From the NCBI RefSeq assembly GCF_022026395.1, contig NZ_CP041767.1, positions 4,856,501-4,920,500 on the forward strand: a stretch of DNA of 64,000 bases, read 5' to 3'. Below the pieces are notes generated by a model. The model had not been told where the DNA came from, searched no databases, and worked only from the letters and a program-made list of their open reading frames with translations. Every line of letters begins with the position of its first letter. Positions within the stretch are counted from its first letter, which is position 1. The position numbers and the translations under genes were made by a program. Below, piece after piece: positions 34,822 through 43,596 of the stretch. This stretch comes from Brevibacillus brevis (GTDB lineage: Bacteria > Bacillota > Bacilli > Brevibacillales > Brevibacillaceae).

Positions 34822-35529
34822 ATGACCGGAAATGGCACAACCTTTGTCGAGCAGATTTCTTCCGATTTTGTGAATAGCCTTGAAACGTTTTCTGTTCGGA
34901 AAAGCTTTGTTCCCGGAGCCGTTCTGTTTATGGATGGCGAAAGAGCCGATCAGCTATTCTTAATTTCGTCTGGCCAAATCAAGCTCACAAAAAACACAAA
35001 CGATGGAAAAGAATTAACACTGCAAGTATTTGGTGCAGGAGAGCTCGTCGGCGTCTCCGGTCTCTTCGAACAGGAATTGACGTACACCTCCACAGGCACC
35101 ATGTTGATGGAGGGTGAGATATGGATCATCCCGCGACAAGAGTTGGAAAAAATGCTCATCAAAAACGGTCAATTTTGTGTAGACTTCCTGCGTTGGATGG
35201 GATTGATGAACAGGCGGATGCAGTCCAAATTTCGCGATTTGTTACTCAATGGCAAAATCGGCGCCTTGTATTCAACGCTCATCCGCATGAGTAACACGTA
35301 CGGCAAGCCACACCCCGACGGAATCCTCATCGACCTTTCCCTTACCAATCGTGACTTGGCACAATTCATTGGTCTGACACGAGAAAGTGTCAACCGAATG
35401 CTTTCCGATCTAAAAAAACAGGATTCCATCGATTTGCTTCCGCACGGGCATATCTTGATTAAAGACCTTGCCTATTTAAAAGAGGCGATTTATTGTGATG
35501 ACTGCCCTCCAGATATTTGCCAAATGTGA
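34822..35529 (+). CDS. fnr: Oxygen-sensing regulator Fnr (Bacillus type)
   Basis: A 235-residue Crp-family activator. The cluster ligands sit at the C-terminus (C225, C228, C233 in YCDDCPPDIC) with D139 as the likely fourth ligand. This reproduces the B. subtilis set (C227, C230, C235, D141) with a constant offset of two. The beta-barrel is about 15-120 and the winged helix is LTNRDLAQFIGLTRESVNRM. ATG at 34822 follows GGGGGGACCAC. A TATAAT at 34780-34785 may be its -10, with a weak -35. It faces the nitrate operon across the Fnr box and probably activates that operon, the narK fusion and hcp. Confidence 0.93.
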   Translation: MTGNGTTFVEQISSDFVNSLETFSVRKSFVPGAVLFMDGERADQLFLISSGQIKLTKNTNDGKELTLQVFGAGELVGVSGLFEQELTYTSTGTMLMEGEIWIIPRQELEKMLIKNGQFCVDFLRWMGLMNRRMQSKFRDLLLNGKIGALYSTLIRMSNTYGKPHPDGILIDLSLTNRDLAQFIGLTRESVNRMLSDLKKQDSIDLLPHGHILIKDLAYLKEAIYCDDCPPDICQM

Positions 35530-35553
35530 GCAAAGTCTTCATACCTCCTGTAT

Positions 35554-35591
35554 AAAAAAAGTCCTGGACTTGTCCGTCCAAGACTTTTTTT
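35554..35591. terminator. Convergent terminator between fnr and narK-PAS
   Basis: AAAAAAAGTC and GACTTTTTTT enclose a TGGAC/GTCCA stem with a TTGTCC loop. Long A and T runs on both sides make it bidirectional. Confidence 0.9.
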
Positions 35592-35611
35592 CATGAGTGA
35601 TTCAAGCTTCT

Positions 35612-37111
35612 TTATCCATGTCTTTGCTCTGCGAGCTCGCTGAACATGCCAGCATAGTACTCGACGTCTCCTGCATCGTCCAGTATCGCACTGATCGTTA
35701 GCCATTGGAGATACTGATCTCCATTCTTCCGGCGATTCCAGATCTCTCCTTGCCAATAGCCATTCTTCTTGATCGAATCCCACATCTTTTGATAGAAATC
35801 GGCATTCTGCCTGCCAGATTTTAAAATATTGGGAGACTTGCCAATCACTTCATTCATTTCATAACCGGTCACTTTCGTAAAAGCATGGTTCGCACTTTTA
35901 ATGACTCCACGTGTATCGGTAATCAGTATCGCCTCTCCCGTCTTTTCCATAATGGTTGCGGCGAGCTGCAGCTTCTCTTGATAAAACATCCACATTACCA
36001 AGACCAAGCTTACCAGCGCAAACTGAGATAACGCCATGAAACCAATCGCGTAATGCCCGGTCAGATTAAACAGCATCGTTAAGATCAACGGCGGGAAAAA
36101 TCCTCCTAATCCCCCCATGGCAGATACGATCCCGTTCACAATCCCCGCTTGTCGCGAGAAATACATCGGCACTAATTTAAACACGGCACCGTTACCAATT
36201 CCGGCACATAGCGCTACCAACAAGCATCCTACCGTATACATCAAGATCGATGGCGAAAACGATAAGACAATACCAGACAAGGCGAGCCCGGCAAACACAA
36301 TCATCAATGCCTTGAAGGGGTTCCACTTATCACCTAGCCAGCCTCCCACTGGTCTCGCAAGTGTCGCCAAAAGAATGAACCCTGCCGTTCTCATACCTGC
36401 ATCTACCTTATCCAGTTGGAAATGGCTCACTAAAAAATTCGGGAGATACACGGTGAAAGCGACGAAGCAACCAAACGTAATAAAGTAGAACAAGCTGATT
36501 AACCATAGCTTTTCGTTTTTGTAGACACTCTTTATCTGCTGACCGAGAGGAGTCACTACCTTAGGTTCGTTTTTATCCCCCATCAAGAAGGTTAGAACGG
36601 CGAATCCCACAAGCAATAACATGAACATCTGTACAGTAGTTGCCCATCCAAACGATTTAGCCAGAACTGGCGCTGAAAAAGTGGTGATCGCTGTACCAAT
36701 ATTCCCCATACCGTAGATTCCGTTTACAGAACCATGCTTTTCTTTCGGATAGTATTTAGGTAGAGACGTAACACCAACAGAAAACACCGCTCCGCCTATC
36801 CCTATAAATAACCCGCCGATTAACAAATCTGTATAAGTGGTCGCCTGGCTAATATAAAAAACAGGAGCCAGCAGCAAGAGAAAGCTTATGCTAAATAATA
36901 TCCTCGCCCCAAATCGGTTACTCCAATATCCAACAGGGATTCTCAGCAACGATCCTAAAAGAACAGGAATCGCTGTCACCCACGCCACTTCGCTTGCACT
37001 CATGGGTACGGTTTCTTTGATAAAAGGCATAAGCGATGACAGAATGACCCATACCATGAAACCGACCGTAAGACTTAACGTCTGTAATGGCAACTGCCAT
37101 TTTCGTACCAT
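35612..37111 (-). CDS. narK: NarK-type nitrate/nitrite transporter fused to a PAS domain
   Basis: A 499-residue protein. Residues 1 to about 375 are a 12-helix NNP-family MFS transporter, with the signature AMGGLGGFFPPLILTML and a first GIGGAVFSVGVTSLP-type motif. After a short linker, residues about 380-499 form a PAS domain (GEAILITDTRGVIKSANHAF, TGYEMNEVIGKSPN, then a PAC-like end). No kinase or cyclase output follows. ATG at 37111 is chosen over a GTG nine bases upstream because GAGGGG needs that spacing. The fusion suggests that transport is tuned by a redox or ligand signal. It is transcribed from the shared Fnr box. Confidence 0.88.
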   Translation of the reverse strand: MVRKWQLPLQTLSLTVGFMVWVILSSLMPFIKETVPMSASEVAWVTAIPVLLGSLLRIPVGYWSNRFGARILFSISFLLLLAPVFYISQATTYTDLLIGGLFIGIGGAVFSVGVTSLPKYYPKEKHGSVNGIYGMGNIGTAITTFSAPVLAKSFGWATTVQMFMLLLVGFAVLTFLMGDKNEPKVVTPLGQQIKSVYKNEKLWLISLFYFITFGCFVAFTVYLPNFLVSHFQLDKVDAGMRTAGFILLATLARPVGGWLGDKWNPFKALMIVFAGLALSGIVLSFSPSILMYTVGCLLVALCAGIGNGAVFKLVPMYFSRQAGIVNGIVSAMGGLGGFFPPLILTMLFNLTGHYAIGFMALSQFALVSLVLVMWMFYQEKLQLAATIMEKTGEAILITDTRGVIKSANHAFTKVTGYEMNEVIGKSPNILKSGRQNADFYQKMWDSIKKNGYWQGEIWNRRKNGDQYLQWLTISAILDDAGDVEYYAGMFSELAEQRHG

Positions 37112-37150
37112 AAACAACACCCCTCACTTGGGAAATCTTCTTCATCCACT

Positions 37151-37220
37151 ATGATAAGAGGCAAAGTTTGGTTTCGTTGTGATTTTAATCACAGCTCCTT
37201 CCAGGCAATCCGCTTATAAT
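37151..37220. promoter_or_regulatory. Shared Fnr box with divergent narK and hcp promoters
   Basis: TGTGA-TTTTAA-TCACA (37178-37193) is a perfect Fnr palindrome. To the right, TATAAT (37215-37220) serves hcp; to the left, TATCAT on the minus strand (37156-37151) serves narK. Each -10 centre is 32 bp from the box centre, so one site can activate both genes. Confidence 0.92.
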
Positions 37221-37256
37221 CAAAGCGAAATCTTGAATCGAAGGAGTGAATTATAC

Positions 37257-38552
37257 ATGTTTTGTTATCAATGTGAACAGACTCCATCAGGTGGTTGTAA
37301 GGTCATCGGCGTTTGCGGAAAGAATGAAGATCTTGCGAGTATTCAGGATACAATTATTTTTGCTTTAAAAGGAATTGCAGCTTATGCCACACATGCTCGA
37401 CAACTGGGATATATCGATCCTGAAGTGGATGGAATTACACAGGAAGCTCTTTATTTTACATTGACGAATGTGAATTTTAGCTTGGATGAACATTTGCAAA
37501 TGGCTATGAAAGTAGGGAAAGCCGCGATAAAAGTCATGGAGCTTTTGGATCGGGCCCATACAGATCATTTCGGAGTGCCACAGCCAATCACCGTCTCGCA
37601 AAATAAAATAGAAGGAAAATGCATCGTTGTTACGGGACACAATCTGTTTGCTCTCGAAGAGCTGTTAAAACAGACAGAGGGCAAAGGAATCAATGTGTAT
37701 ACGCATTCCGAAATGCTGCCTGCACATGGCTATCCCGCACTGAAGAAATATCCTCATTTGAAAGGGAACATCGGGAAAGCATGGTACGATCAACGCCAGT
37801 TGTTTGAGAAATTTCCCGGCGCCATCCTGGCTACAACAAACTGTGTGATGCCTATTCGAGGCAGCTACGCAGATCGTTTCTTTTCGTATGATATAACCGG
37901 TTTGGAAAATGTGACGAAAATTGTAGAAAACGATTTTGCACCGCTCATTGAAAAAGCATTGTCTCTTCCTGAGGTTTCCATCGAATCGGAACTGACATTG
38001 ACGACCGGGTATCATCACAAAACGGTCCTCGGTATTGCCCCTGAAATTATTCAGGCAGTCAAGGAAGGAAAGATCAAACGTTTCTTCGTCATCGCTGGTT
38101 GTGACGCTCCTGGCAAGGGAGGCGAGTATTACCGTGAATTGGCTACGTCCTTACCGCCAGAAACAGTCATTCTTACGACCTCCTGCGGAAAATTCCGTTT
38201 TAACGATGTAGATTTCGGCACCGTGCCAGGTACCGACATCCCACGATATATCGATTTGGGACAGTGCAATAACTCGGTTTCTACCATTACGATTGCGGCT
38301 GCATTAGCCGATGCCTTCGAGTGTGAAGTGAACGAGTTGCCGGTAAGTATCGTTCTTTCCTGGTTTGAACAAAAAGCGGTTGCCATTCTGCTTGGTCTGT
38401 TTAGCCTGGGGATACAGGATATACGGATCGGTCCAAAATTGCCTGAGTTCATTCAACCGGGTGTTCTGCAAGTATTGCAAGACTTGTTCCATATTCAGTT
38501 GATTGGCGATGCCCAAGAAGATATGAAGCAAATGCTCGGAATCACGCAATAA
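37257..38552 (+). CDS. hcp: Hybrid-cluster protein (hydroxylamine reductase / NO detoxification)
   Basis: A 431-residue cytoplasmic iron-sulfur protein that reduces nitric oxide or hydroxylamine during nitrosative stress. The N-terminal cubane cluster ligands are C3, C6, C14 and C20 (CYQCEQTPSGGCKVIGVCG). Hybrid-cluster ligands appear as FVIAGCDAPG, TTSCGKFRF and the Glu in FECEVNELP. The 431 residues match the shorter form of the family that lacks an extra helical insert. ATG follows AAGGAGTGAATTATAC. Its Fnr promoter ties it to nitrate respiration. Confidence 0.93.
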   Translation: MFCYQCEQTPSGGCKVIGVCGKNEDLASIQDTIIFALKGIAAYATHARQLGYIDPEVDGITQEALYFTLTNVNFSLDEHLQMAMKVGKAAIKVMELLDRAHTDHFGVPQPITVSQNKIEGKCIVVTGHNLFALEELLKQTEGKGINVYTHSEMLPAHGYPALKKYPHLKGNIGKAWYDQRQLFEKFPGAILATTNCVMPIRGSYADRFFSYDITGLENVTKIVENDFAPLIEKALSLPEVSIESELTLTTGYHHKTVLGIAPEIIQAVKEGKIKRFFVIAGCDAPGKGGEYYRELATSLPPETVILTTSCGKFRFNDVDFGTVPGTDIPRYIDLGQCNNSVSTITIAAALADAFECEVNELPVSIVLSWFEQKAVAILLGLFSLGIQDIRIGPKLPEFIQPGVLQVLQDLFHIQLIGDAQEDMKQMLGITQ

Positions 38553-38582
38553 GCTATCACCTGTGGCCACAAATCACAAAAG

Positions 38583-38613
38583 GAGGCACCTTCTTCTAAC
38601 AGGAAGGTGCCTC
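38583..38613 (+). terminator. Terminator of hcp
   Basis: GAGGCACCTTC and GAAGGTGCCTC make a perfect 11-bp stem with a 9-base loop, followed by ACTCTTATGG. The T-run is weak but the stem is strong. Confidence 0.75.
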
Positions 38614-38627
38614 ACTCTTATGGAATT

Positions 38628-38662
38628 TAAAAAAAGGCCCTATCCATCGGTAGATAAGACCC
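38628..38662 (-). terminator. Terminator after the 122-residue hypothetical gene
   Basis: On the minus strand GGTCTTATC and GATAGGGCC form a 9-bp stem with two G-U pairs and an 8-base loop, followed by TTTTTTT. Confidence 0.75.
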
Positions 38663-38672
38663 TCCTATTTCC

Positions 38673-39041
38673 TTACAGCGGCAAATTCGTAACAGCCGTC
38701 CATGTTCCCACTTCTCCTGCCCGCACAGATGGGGGCTTCATTCGAACCGTTCCTCGTAATACATAATGTCGCAACCCAAGTGTTGGCTCGTCTTTGTAAG
38801 CAAAGGTGCCAACAAAATTGGCATAAGGTGATTCAATCGTGATTTGCCTGGACCTCTCATCCCAACTTCCTTGTATGGGAATCGGAGTACCACGGAAATT
38901 AACGGTTCCACTGACCCTGCCATTTACGACATTGGAAATCATCAATGTGCCCAACGTAGTGGGTCTTCCACCGAAGCTCGCTTGAATTTCCCATGTTGAG
39001 GGGTACGGCAAACTGACCCGAGTCGTCTGTCCAATTGCCAC
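38673..39041 (-). CDS. Hypothetical protein, beta-rich
   Basis: A 122-residue protein with alternating hydrophobic strands (TRVSLPYPSTWEIQASFGG, VSGTVNFRGTPIPIQGSW) and no cysteine. It has no signal peptide. The regular strand pattern suggests a small beta-barrel. The start is GTG behind AAAGGAGAGGTCGACC, so translation is well supported. I do not recognise a family. It is a single-gene unit with its own terminator, lying between hcp and the sigma/anti-sigma operon. Confidence 0.6.
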   Translation of the reverse strand: MAIGQTTRVSLPYPSTWEIQASFGGRPTTLGTLMISNVVNGRVSGTVNFRGTPIPIQGSWDERSRQITIESPYANFVGTFAYKDEPTLGLRHYVLRGTVRMKPPSVRAGEVGTWTAVTNLPL

Positions 39042-39152
39042 GGTCGACCTCTCCTTTCGATTGACTTAAGCGCGAAGTCAAAATAGTACGTTACAGTATA
39101 CGTAGCCATGATGAATCTTCCCGTAGGCGGAAGCACAACTTTATTTTTGACG

Positions 39153-39178
39153 AAAAAAGAGACGGTTCCCCGCCTCTT
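39153..39178 (-). terminator. Terminator of the sigma/anti-sigma operon
   Basis: On the minus strand AGAGGCGG-GGAA-CCGTCTCT forms an 8-bp stem with one G-T pair, followed by TTTTTC. Confidence 0.85.
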
Positions 39179-39183
39179 CTCTA

Positions 39184-40248
39184 TTACTTCCATTCGGTTT
39201 CCGTTTTGTGTTCAATTATGGGTATGATTTTTTGTTCACTGCTTTTTATCATTTGTTTCAGTAATTCATCGCTGATCGTTACTTTATTTTTTCCGTCTTG
39301 AAGTTGTCCTTCAGCCATTGTTCTTCCAATCACATCGATCACTTGTTGTCTCGAGACATTTTTAGATGCTGCAATCTCGACAACAGTTTTCCCTTTGGCT
39401 AGTTCTTCTTTTAACTCTGTCGCGCTCATTTTTAGTAAAGCAAGCAGTTTTTCATCGTTTAAAATGGAATCAGCGCTATAATCAGGCTTACCATTCAAAG
39501 AGAAAAAGCCCTCTACTTTATTGTTTGATGGTTCAAAATCTACTCGAGCAAGACTAATTGTATTCCCCTGAACAAATACTTGGTAACCCTCTCCCTCTGA
39601 TCCCTTCTTGGTGTAATTCAAAATAAATGTTTTTTCATCTGGATTCTCCATTTGCTCCATGGCAACCTCGTAATCTTTGATGTTGCCGTACAATTTATCA
39701 ATAAGCTGATCTACCTTCCCCTTGATTTCCTGATCGGGTAAAGTAATGAGCGGTTTCTCCTTAGGCTCCCAATTCTCTTGCGTCAGGTCTTGAATCTCAT
39801 CCGTAATACCGTTTGTATGGAGGGTAATCTTTTTGCCAGTTCCCCCTTTTTCCTGAAGGACGATGCTTAGTTGGACCTTTTTGGTTGAATCATTGGGGTC
39901 TCCAAGGTAGCTTGCTTTCATAATCTCAAACGATTTCGTTTCGGGAATGGCCAGATACAGCTTCTCAAGTGTCGCTTTTCCAGCCTCATCCAGCTTGACT
40001 TGTTCAGAAGTCATTGGTGCTCGAGTAAGCATGTCAATTACAACAGGGGCCGCAAATGCTGCAGTTGGAATCAAAATCGCAGCAGCAACAATTCCACCAA
40101 TCAAGCGTTTTTTCATCGTTATTTCACTCCTTTTTCGTTGCAAATAGTGAGAATAGGATTGTTCGATTCGTTTGGAAATGGCCGGCGGGCACTCCATCGT
40201 TTCTGCCTCTTCGTGCAGATGTTCACGGATTTTGCGTTCAATAGTCAT
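39184..40248 (-). CDS. Anti-sigma factor, single-pass membrane protein
   Basis: A 354-residue protein with a cytoplasmic N-terminus of about 45 residues (TIERKIREHLHEEAETMECPP), one membrane helix (about 48-68, LIGGIVAAAILIPTAAFAAP) and a 285-residue outer domain. It overlaps the ECF sigma gene by 11 bases, the usual arrangement for a sigma factor and its membrane anti-sigma. The outer part has a DUF4179-like stretch and should sense an envelope signal. The KTVVEIAASKNVSRQQVID stretch looks like a repeated helical module. The signal is unknown. Confidence 0.75.
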   Translation of the reverse strand: MTIERKIREHLHEEAETMECPPAISKRIEQSYSHYLQRKRSEITMKKRLIGGIVAAAILIPTAAFAAPVVIDMLTRAPMTSEQVKLDEAGKATLEKLYLAIPETKSFEIMKASYLGDPNDSTKKVQLSIVLQEKGGTGKKITLHTNGITDEIQDLTQENWEPKEKPLITLPDQEIKGKVDQLIDKLYGNIKDYEVAMEQMENPDEKTFILNYTKKGSEGEGYQVFVQGNTISLARVDFEPSNNKVEGFFSLNGKPDYSADSILNDEKLLALLKMSATELKEELAKGKTVVEIAASKNVSRQQVIDVIGRTMAEGQLQDGKNKVTISDELLKQMIKSSEQKIIPIIEHKTETEWK

Positions 40249-40813
40249 TGATCTTTTCCATCCTTTCCAGGGGGAGATTCCCTAAGTATTTTCGAAGCGC
40301 CTGGAGGCCAGCATGATATCTGGACTTGACTGTACCTAGCGGAATATCGAGCAAAGTCGCAATTTCCTCAAGAGTATAGTCGTGATAAAAGCGAAAGATA
40401 ATCACTGCCCGCTGTTTGTCGGTCAGCTTTCGTATGGACTGGGATATCATTTGGTTTGTGGCATCCATCAACGCGGTATGTTCATCCCAATAAGACTCTT
40501 CGTGGGAGAAGGCACGGATGCGTTCAAATATGCGGAATCTCCTCCAGCTCTTGACCCGAAATCTCTGTACTTGACGGATTACCAGGCCATGCAGCCAGAA
40601 CTGGAAAGGGCGGTTCGTATCGTAATTTGGAAGTGAGGTCCACATTTGCATATAAATTTCATTCATGACATCTTCCCGATCCTGCTTGTGATCCACCAGA
40701 AAGGAGACGGTCCGGTACACGTCCTGAAAAGTGGCATCATACATCGTATGAAACGCCCGTTGATCACCCTCTTTCATTTGTATAAGTAATTGGTACATCT
40801 CTTCATTTTTCAT
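40238..40813 (-). CDS. ECF RNA polymerase sigma factor
   Basis: A 191-residue sigma-70 protein of the extracytoplasmic function group. Region 2 covers about 10-95 (AFHTMYDATFQDVYRTV and the DREDVMNEIYMQMW -10-binding helix) and region 4 about 125-180 (LTDKQRAVIIFRFYHDYTLE, then LDIPLGTVKSRYHAGLQAL). It is held inactive by the anti-sigma encoded next. GAACCTTTTTCC about 60 bases upstream resembles an ECF -35 box, which would fit autoregulation, but a good -10 is not seen. Confidence 0.9.
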   Translation of the reverse strand: MKNEEMYQLLIQMKEGDQRAFHTMYDATFQDVYRTVSFLVDHKQDREDVMNEIYMQMWTSLPNYDTNRPFQFWLHGLVIRQVQRFRVKSWRRFRIFERIRAFSHEESYWDEHTALMDATNQMISQSIRKLTDKQRAVIIFRFYHDYTLEEIATLLDIPLGTVKSRYHAGLQALRKYLGNLPLERMEKINDY

Positions 40814-40929
40814 TCAGAGGGCCCTCCTGAGTAAGCAGCTTACACCCTATATTGTCTCTCGATCGGAAAAAGGTTCGGTTTTCTTACTATTTTTTTGCAA
40901 AAGGCAACGAGACCCGTATGGCGAAGCAC

Positions 40930-40957
40930 GAAAAAGAGGCGGTAGTTTCCGCCTCTT
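40930..40957 (-). terminator. Terminator of the YdeI-type gene
   Basis: AAGAGGCGG and CCGCCTCTT form a 9-bp stem with a 6-base loop, followed on the minus strand by TTTCG. It overlaps the stop codon. Confidence 0.85.
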
Positions 40958-41549
40958 AATCATTTAATCCCTTTCCCTCGAGAATTTGCTGCATACATTT
41001 TTCAACCCTTGCCTCGCGCGTTTTGGCTTGTTTGGGTGCTGAAAAATGGAGAAGGTAGGCTCTTTGCCGTCCCGGAGTCAATGCTTCAAAAGCAGTTTTC
41101 AAGGCAGGCATTTCATCCAATTTATTTTGAAATTCTTCAGGAATGCTGTATTCTTCATGCTTTTTAAAGTTCACTTCCAAACCGGCTTTTTCAACTTCAA
41201 CGGCTTCTTGAATATAGGCCTTCAAAATAGATTCCATTTCCATGATTTCTTCCACATTGGTGAACCGGATCTGGCGGGCAGCCTGTACATTCTCCGTTTG
41301 TTGAATGAGAATCCCGTGTGGATCTTTTAACAAGGCACCTTTTTGAAACAGTAGTGCACAATATTCTTTAAATCCATGTATTAAAACGATGTTTTTTTTC
41401 TCAAACGTGTAACAGGGATGCATCCACTTAAAATCTTCGGTCAGCTCACAGTCAAGCACAATACTTCTCAACTTCTCGTATTCTGCCCTCCACTTTTTTG
41501 CCTTGCTTAAAAATTCATCAACCTTCGGATTCGTTTTACTTGTTGTCAT
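40956..41549 (-). CDS. ydeI: YdeI/OmpD-associated family protein
   Basis: A 197-residue cytoplasmic protein, the same length as B. subtilis YdeI. The N-terminal DUF1801 part has FKWMHPCYTFEKKNIVLIHG and ALLFQKGALLKDP; the C-terminal OmdA part ends in LTPGRQRAYLLHFSAPKQAKTREARVEK, the family's hallmark. The function is not established. ATG at 41549 follows GGGGTGTTCCTG. It is divergent from kimA, with a palindrome in between. Confidence 0.8.
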   Translation of the reverse strand: MTTSKTNPKVDEFLSKAKKWRAEYEKLRSIVLDCELTEDFKWMHPCYTFEKKNIVLIHGFKEYCALLFQKGALLKDPHGILIQQTENVQAARQIRFTNVEEIMEMESILKAYIQEAVEVEKAGLEVNFKKHEEYSIPEEFQNKLDEMPALKTAFEALTPGRQRAYLLHFSAPKQAKTREARVEKCMQQILEGKGLND

Positions 41550-41577
41550 CAGGAACACCCCTCATCTAGTTGGTGTC

Positions 41578-41600
41578 ATGTCAATTTTTAGTTTTGACAT
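41578..41600. promoter_or_regulatory. Inverted repeat over a -35 box between ydeI and kimA
   Basis: ATGTCAA and TTGACAT form a perfect 7-9-7 inverted repeat. The right arm contains TTGACA, a consensus -35 facing kimA, so a bound repressor could block that promoter. No clear -10 follows at the right distance. Confidence 0.45.
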
Positions 41601-41714
41601 TATGGTATTTGAATTATTCGATCATCAAGTATACAAGTTCCTTCTGATTATGGTTGAGTAATTTTATTGCGAGAGAGGGAAAACTAACGAGAAATGGCAG
41701 ATAGGGGAATACAC

Positions 41715-43532
41715 ATGATCTCAGAATTCAAGCGATTTTTACTCGGTAGACCTATGAAATCAAGTGAACTTGCTGCAGAAAAGTTAAATAAAGTAAAAGC
41801 TTTGGCGGTTCTTTCATCTGATGCTCTATCTTCTGTCGCTTACGGAACAGAACAGATTCTCCTCGTGTTAATTACTCTGGGTGCAGTAGCAATGTGGTAC
41901 TCAATTCCCATTTCCATTGCGGTTGTTGGTCTGTTAACCATCCTCATTATGTCTTACCGCCAAACCATCTTTGCTTATACAACTGGTGGTGGAGCATACA
42001 TTGTCGCAAAGGACAATTTAGGAACCACTACGGGACTGGTTGCTGGTGGCTCGTTGCTCGTGGACTACATTCTAACGGTTGCTGTTAGTACTTCTGCTTC
42101 TACAGACGCTATTACTTCGGCATTCCCAGTCCTACATGAACATCGCGTTCTTATTGCTCTGTTCATGATTGCTATCGTAACGGTATTAAATTTACGTGGA
42201 ATCACAGAATCGGCAACGATTTTAATGTATCCGGTTTATTTGTTTGTTGTCGCAATTCTCGTCTTAATTATTGGCGGCGGATATCAATGGATGGTGGGAA
42301 ATGTTCAAGCTCATCCCCCAGAATATGGGGCGGTTGTTCCAGGAATAACTTTATTCCTTCTATTGAGAGCATTTAGTTCAGGGTGTTCGGCATTAACAGG
42401 GGTAGAAGCCGTATCCAATGCCATTCCCAACTTTCGGGACCCCGCACCGAAAAATGCTGCATTAACGCTTATCATGATGGGACTTATCCTCGGAGTTATG
42501 TTCATGGGCATTAGCCTTTTGGCTTATTTGTATGGTATTTCACCGACTCCAAAGGAAACAGTAGTATCTCAAATTGCTTCTACAGTTTTTGGACGAGGAA
42601 TTATGTATTACGCGATTCAGGCTGTTACAGCGCTTATTTTATTCCTGGCGGCTAATACCGCTTTTGCAGCCTTTCCTTTACTCGCCTTTATGTTAGCCAA
42701 GGACAGATTCATGCCAAATATGTTCATGGTTCGAGGAGATCGTCTTGGGTTTTCAAACGGGATTATTTTCTTGGCCATTCTTTCAGCACTATTAGTGATT
42801 GCGTTTAAAGGAGAAACGGAAAACTTAATCCCTCTATATGCGCTTGGTGTTTTTATCCCGTTTACCTTGTCACAAGCAGGAATGATGAAACGCTGGATTT
42901 CCAAAAAGCCCCGTGGATGGTTCACACCTTTTGTTATTAATACGTTAGGAATGCTAACGACCCTTACGATTTGCCTGATCTTTTTCATTACAAAACTCTC
43001 GCAGGTATGGCCGATTTTTGTGTTCCTTCCTATCGTCATTTTCATTTTTAGGAAGATAAATCAGCATTATAGAGATTTGGCAAATGAGCTACGACTTGAT
43101 ATGGAAACAGACAAACCCGAACCCAAAGGGAGTGTCATCGTTATTCCTGTGGCGGGAATTTCGCAGGTGGTGAAAAACACCATTAGTTATGCGCAATCCT
43201 TGTCAGACGACATTGTCGCAGTCTACATCGGGTTCAATGATGAAGACATGAAAAAAATGGAGGAAAAATGGGAGATCTGGAATCCCGGAGTACGTTTGAT
43301 TGTCTTGCGTTCCCATTATCGCAGTATTATAAGACCTTTGTTTAAGTTTATAGACACGGTTGAGTGGAAAAAAGCAGAAACGGATCATGTTACCGTCATG
43401 ATACCGCAGTTTATTACCAAGCGCTGGTGGCATAACTTACTTCATAACCAAACGAGTTTATTAATCCGGGCATATTTATTCGCCCGCCAAGATGTAAAAA
43501 TTGCTACGGTTCCATACCGATTAAAGAAATGA
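41715..43532 (+). CDS. kimA: KimA-type potassium uptake permease (APC family)
   Basis: A 605-residue membrane protein close in length to B. subtilis KimA (607), a high-affinity K+/H+ symporter. About 12 helices lie in residues 30-455, including the SSDALSSVAYGTEQ motif of helix 1 and TTGGGAYIVAKDNLG. The C-terminal about 145 residues form a cytoplasmic domain (KGSVIVIPVAGISQVVKNTI). ATG at 41715 follows AGGGGAATACAC. The 165-base leader is too short, and lacks the motifs, for the c-di-AMP riboswitch that precedes kimA in Bacillus. The gene looks AT-richer than its neighbours. Confidence 0.88.
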   Translation: MISEFKRFLLGRPMKSSELAAEKLNKVKALAVLSSDALSSVAYGTEQILLVLITLGAVAMWYSIPISIAVVGLLTILIMSYRQTIFAYTTGGGAYIVAKDNLGTTTGLVAGGSLLVDYILTVAVSTSASTDAITSAFPVLHEHRVLIALFMIAIVTVLNLRGITESATILMYPVYLFVVAILVLIIGGGYQWMVGNVQAHPPEYGAVVPGITLFLLLRAFSSGCSALTGVEAVSNAIPNFRDPAPKNAALTLIMMGLILGVMFMGISLLAYLYGISPTPKETVVSQIASTVFGRGIMYYAIQAVTALILFLAANTAFAAFPLLAFMLAKDRFMPNMFMVRGDRLGFSNGIIFLAILSALLVIAFKGETENLIPLYALGVFIPFTLSQAGMMKRWISKKPRGWFTPFVINTLGMLTTLTICLIFFITKLSQVWPIFVFLPIVIFIFRKINQHYRDLANELRLDMETDKPEPKGSVIVIPVAGISQVVKNTISYAQSLSDDIVAVYIGFNDEDMKKMEEKWEIWNPGVRLIVLRSHYRSIIRPLFKFIDTVEWKKAETDHVTVMIPQFITKRWWHNLLHNQTSLLIRAYLFARQDVKIATVPYRLKK

Positions 43533-43565
43533 AGCAGGATCCAGTAAGCCATAAACAACGAAGAA

Positions 43566-43593
43566 AACCCGTCCCTTTGTAAGGAGACGGGTT
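43566..43593. terminator. Convergent terminator (kimA / FG-GAP protein gene)
   Basis: AACCCGTC and GACGGGTT form an 8-bp stem, with CCTT/AAGG pairing in the loop. TTTTTT follows on the plus strand after a short gap and TTTTC on the minus. Confidence 0.8.
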
Positions 43594-43596
43594 CCA

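Noticed and set aside
41559..41714. c-di-AMP (ydaO) riboswitch before kimA
   Set aside because: Leader too short and conserved loops absent.
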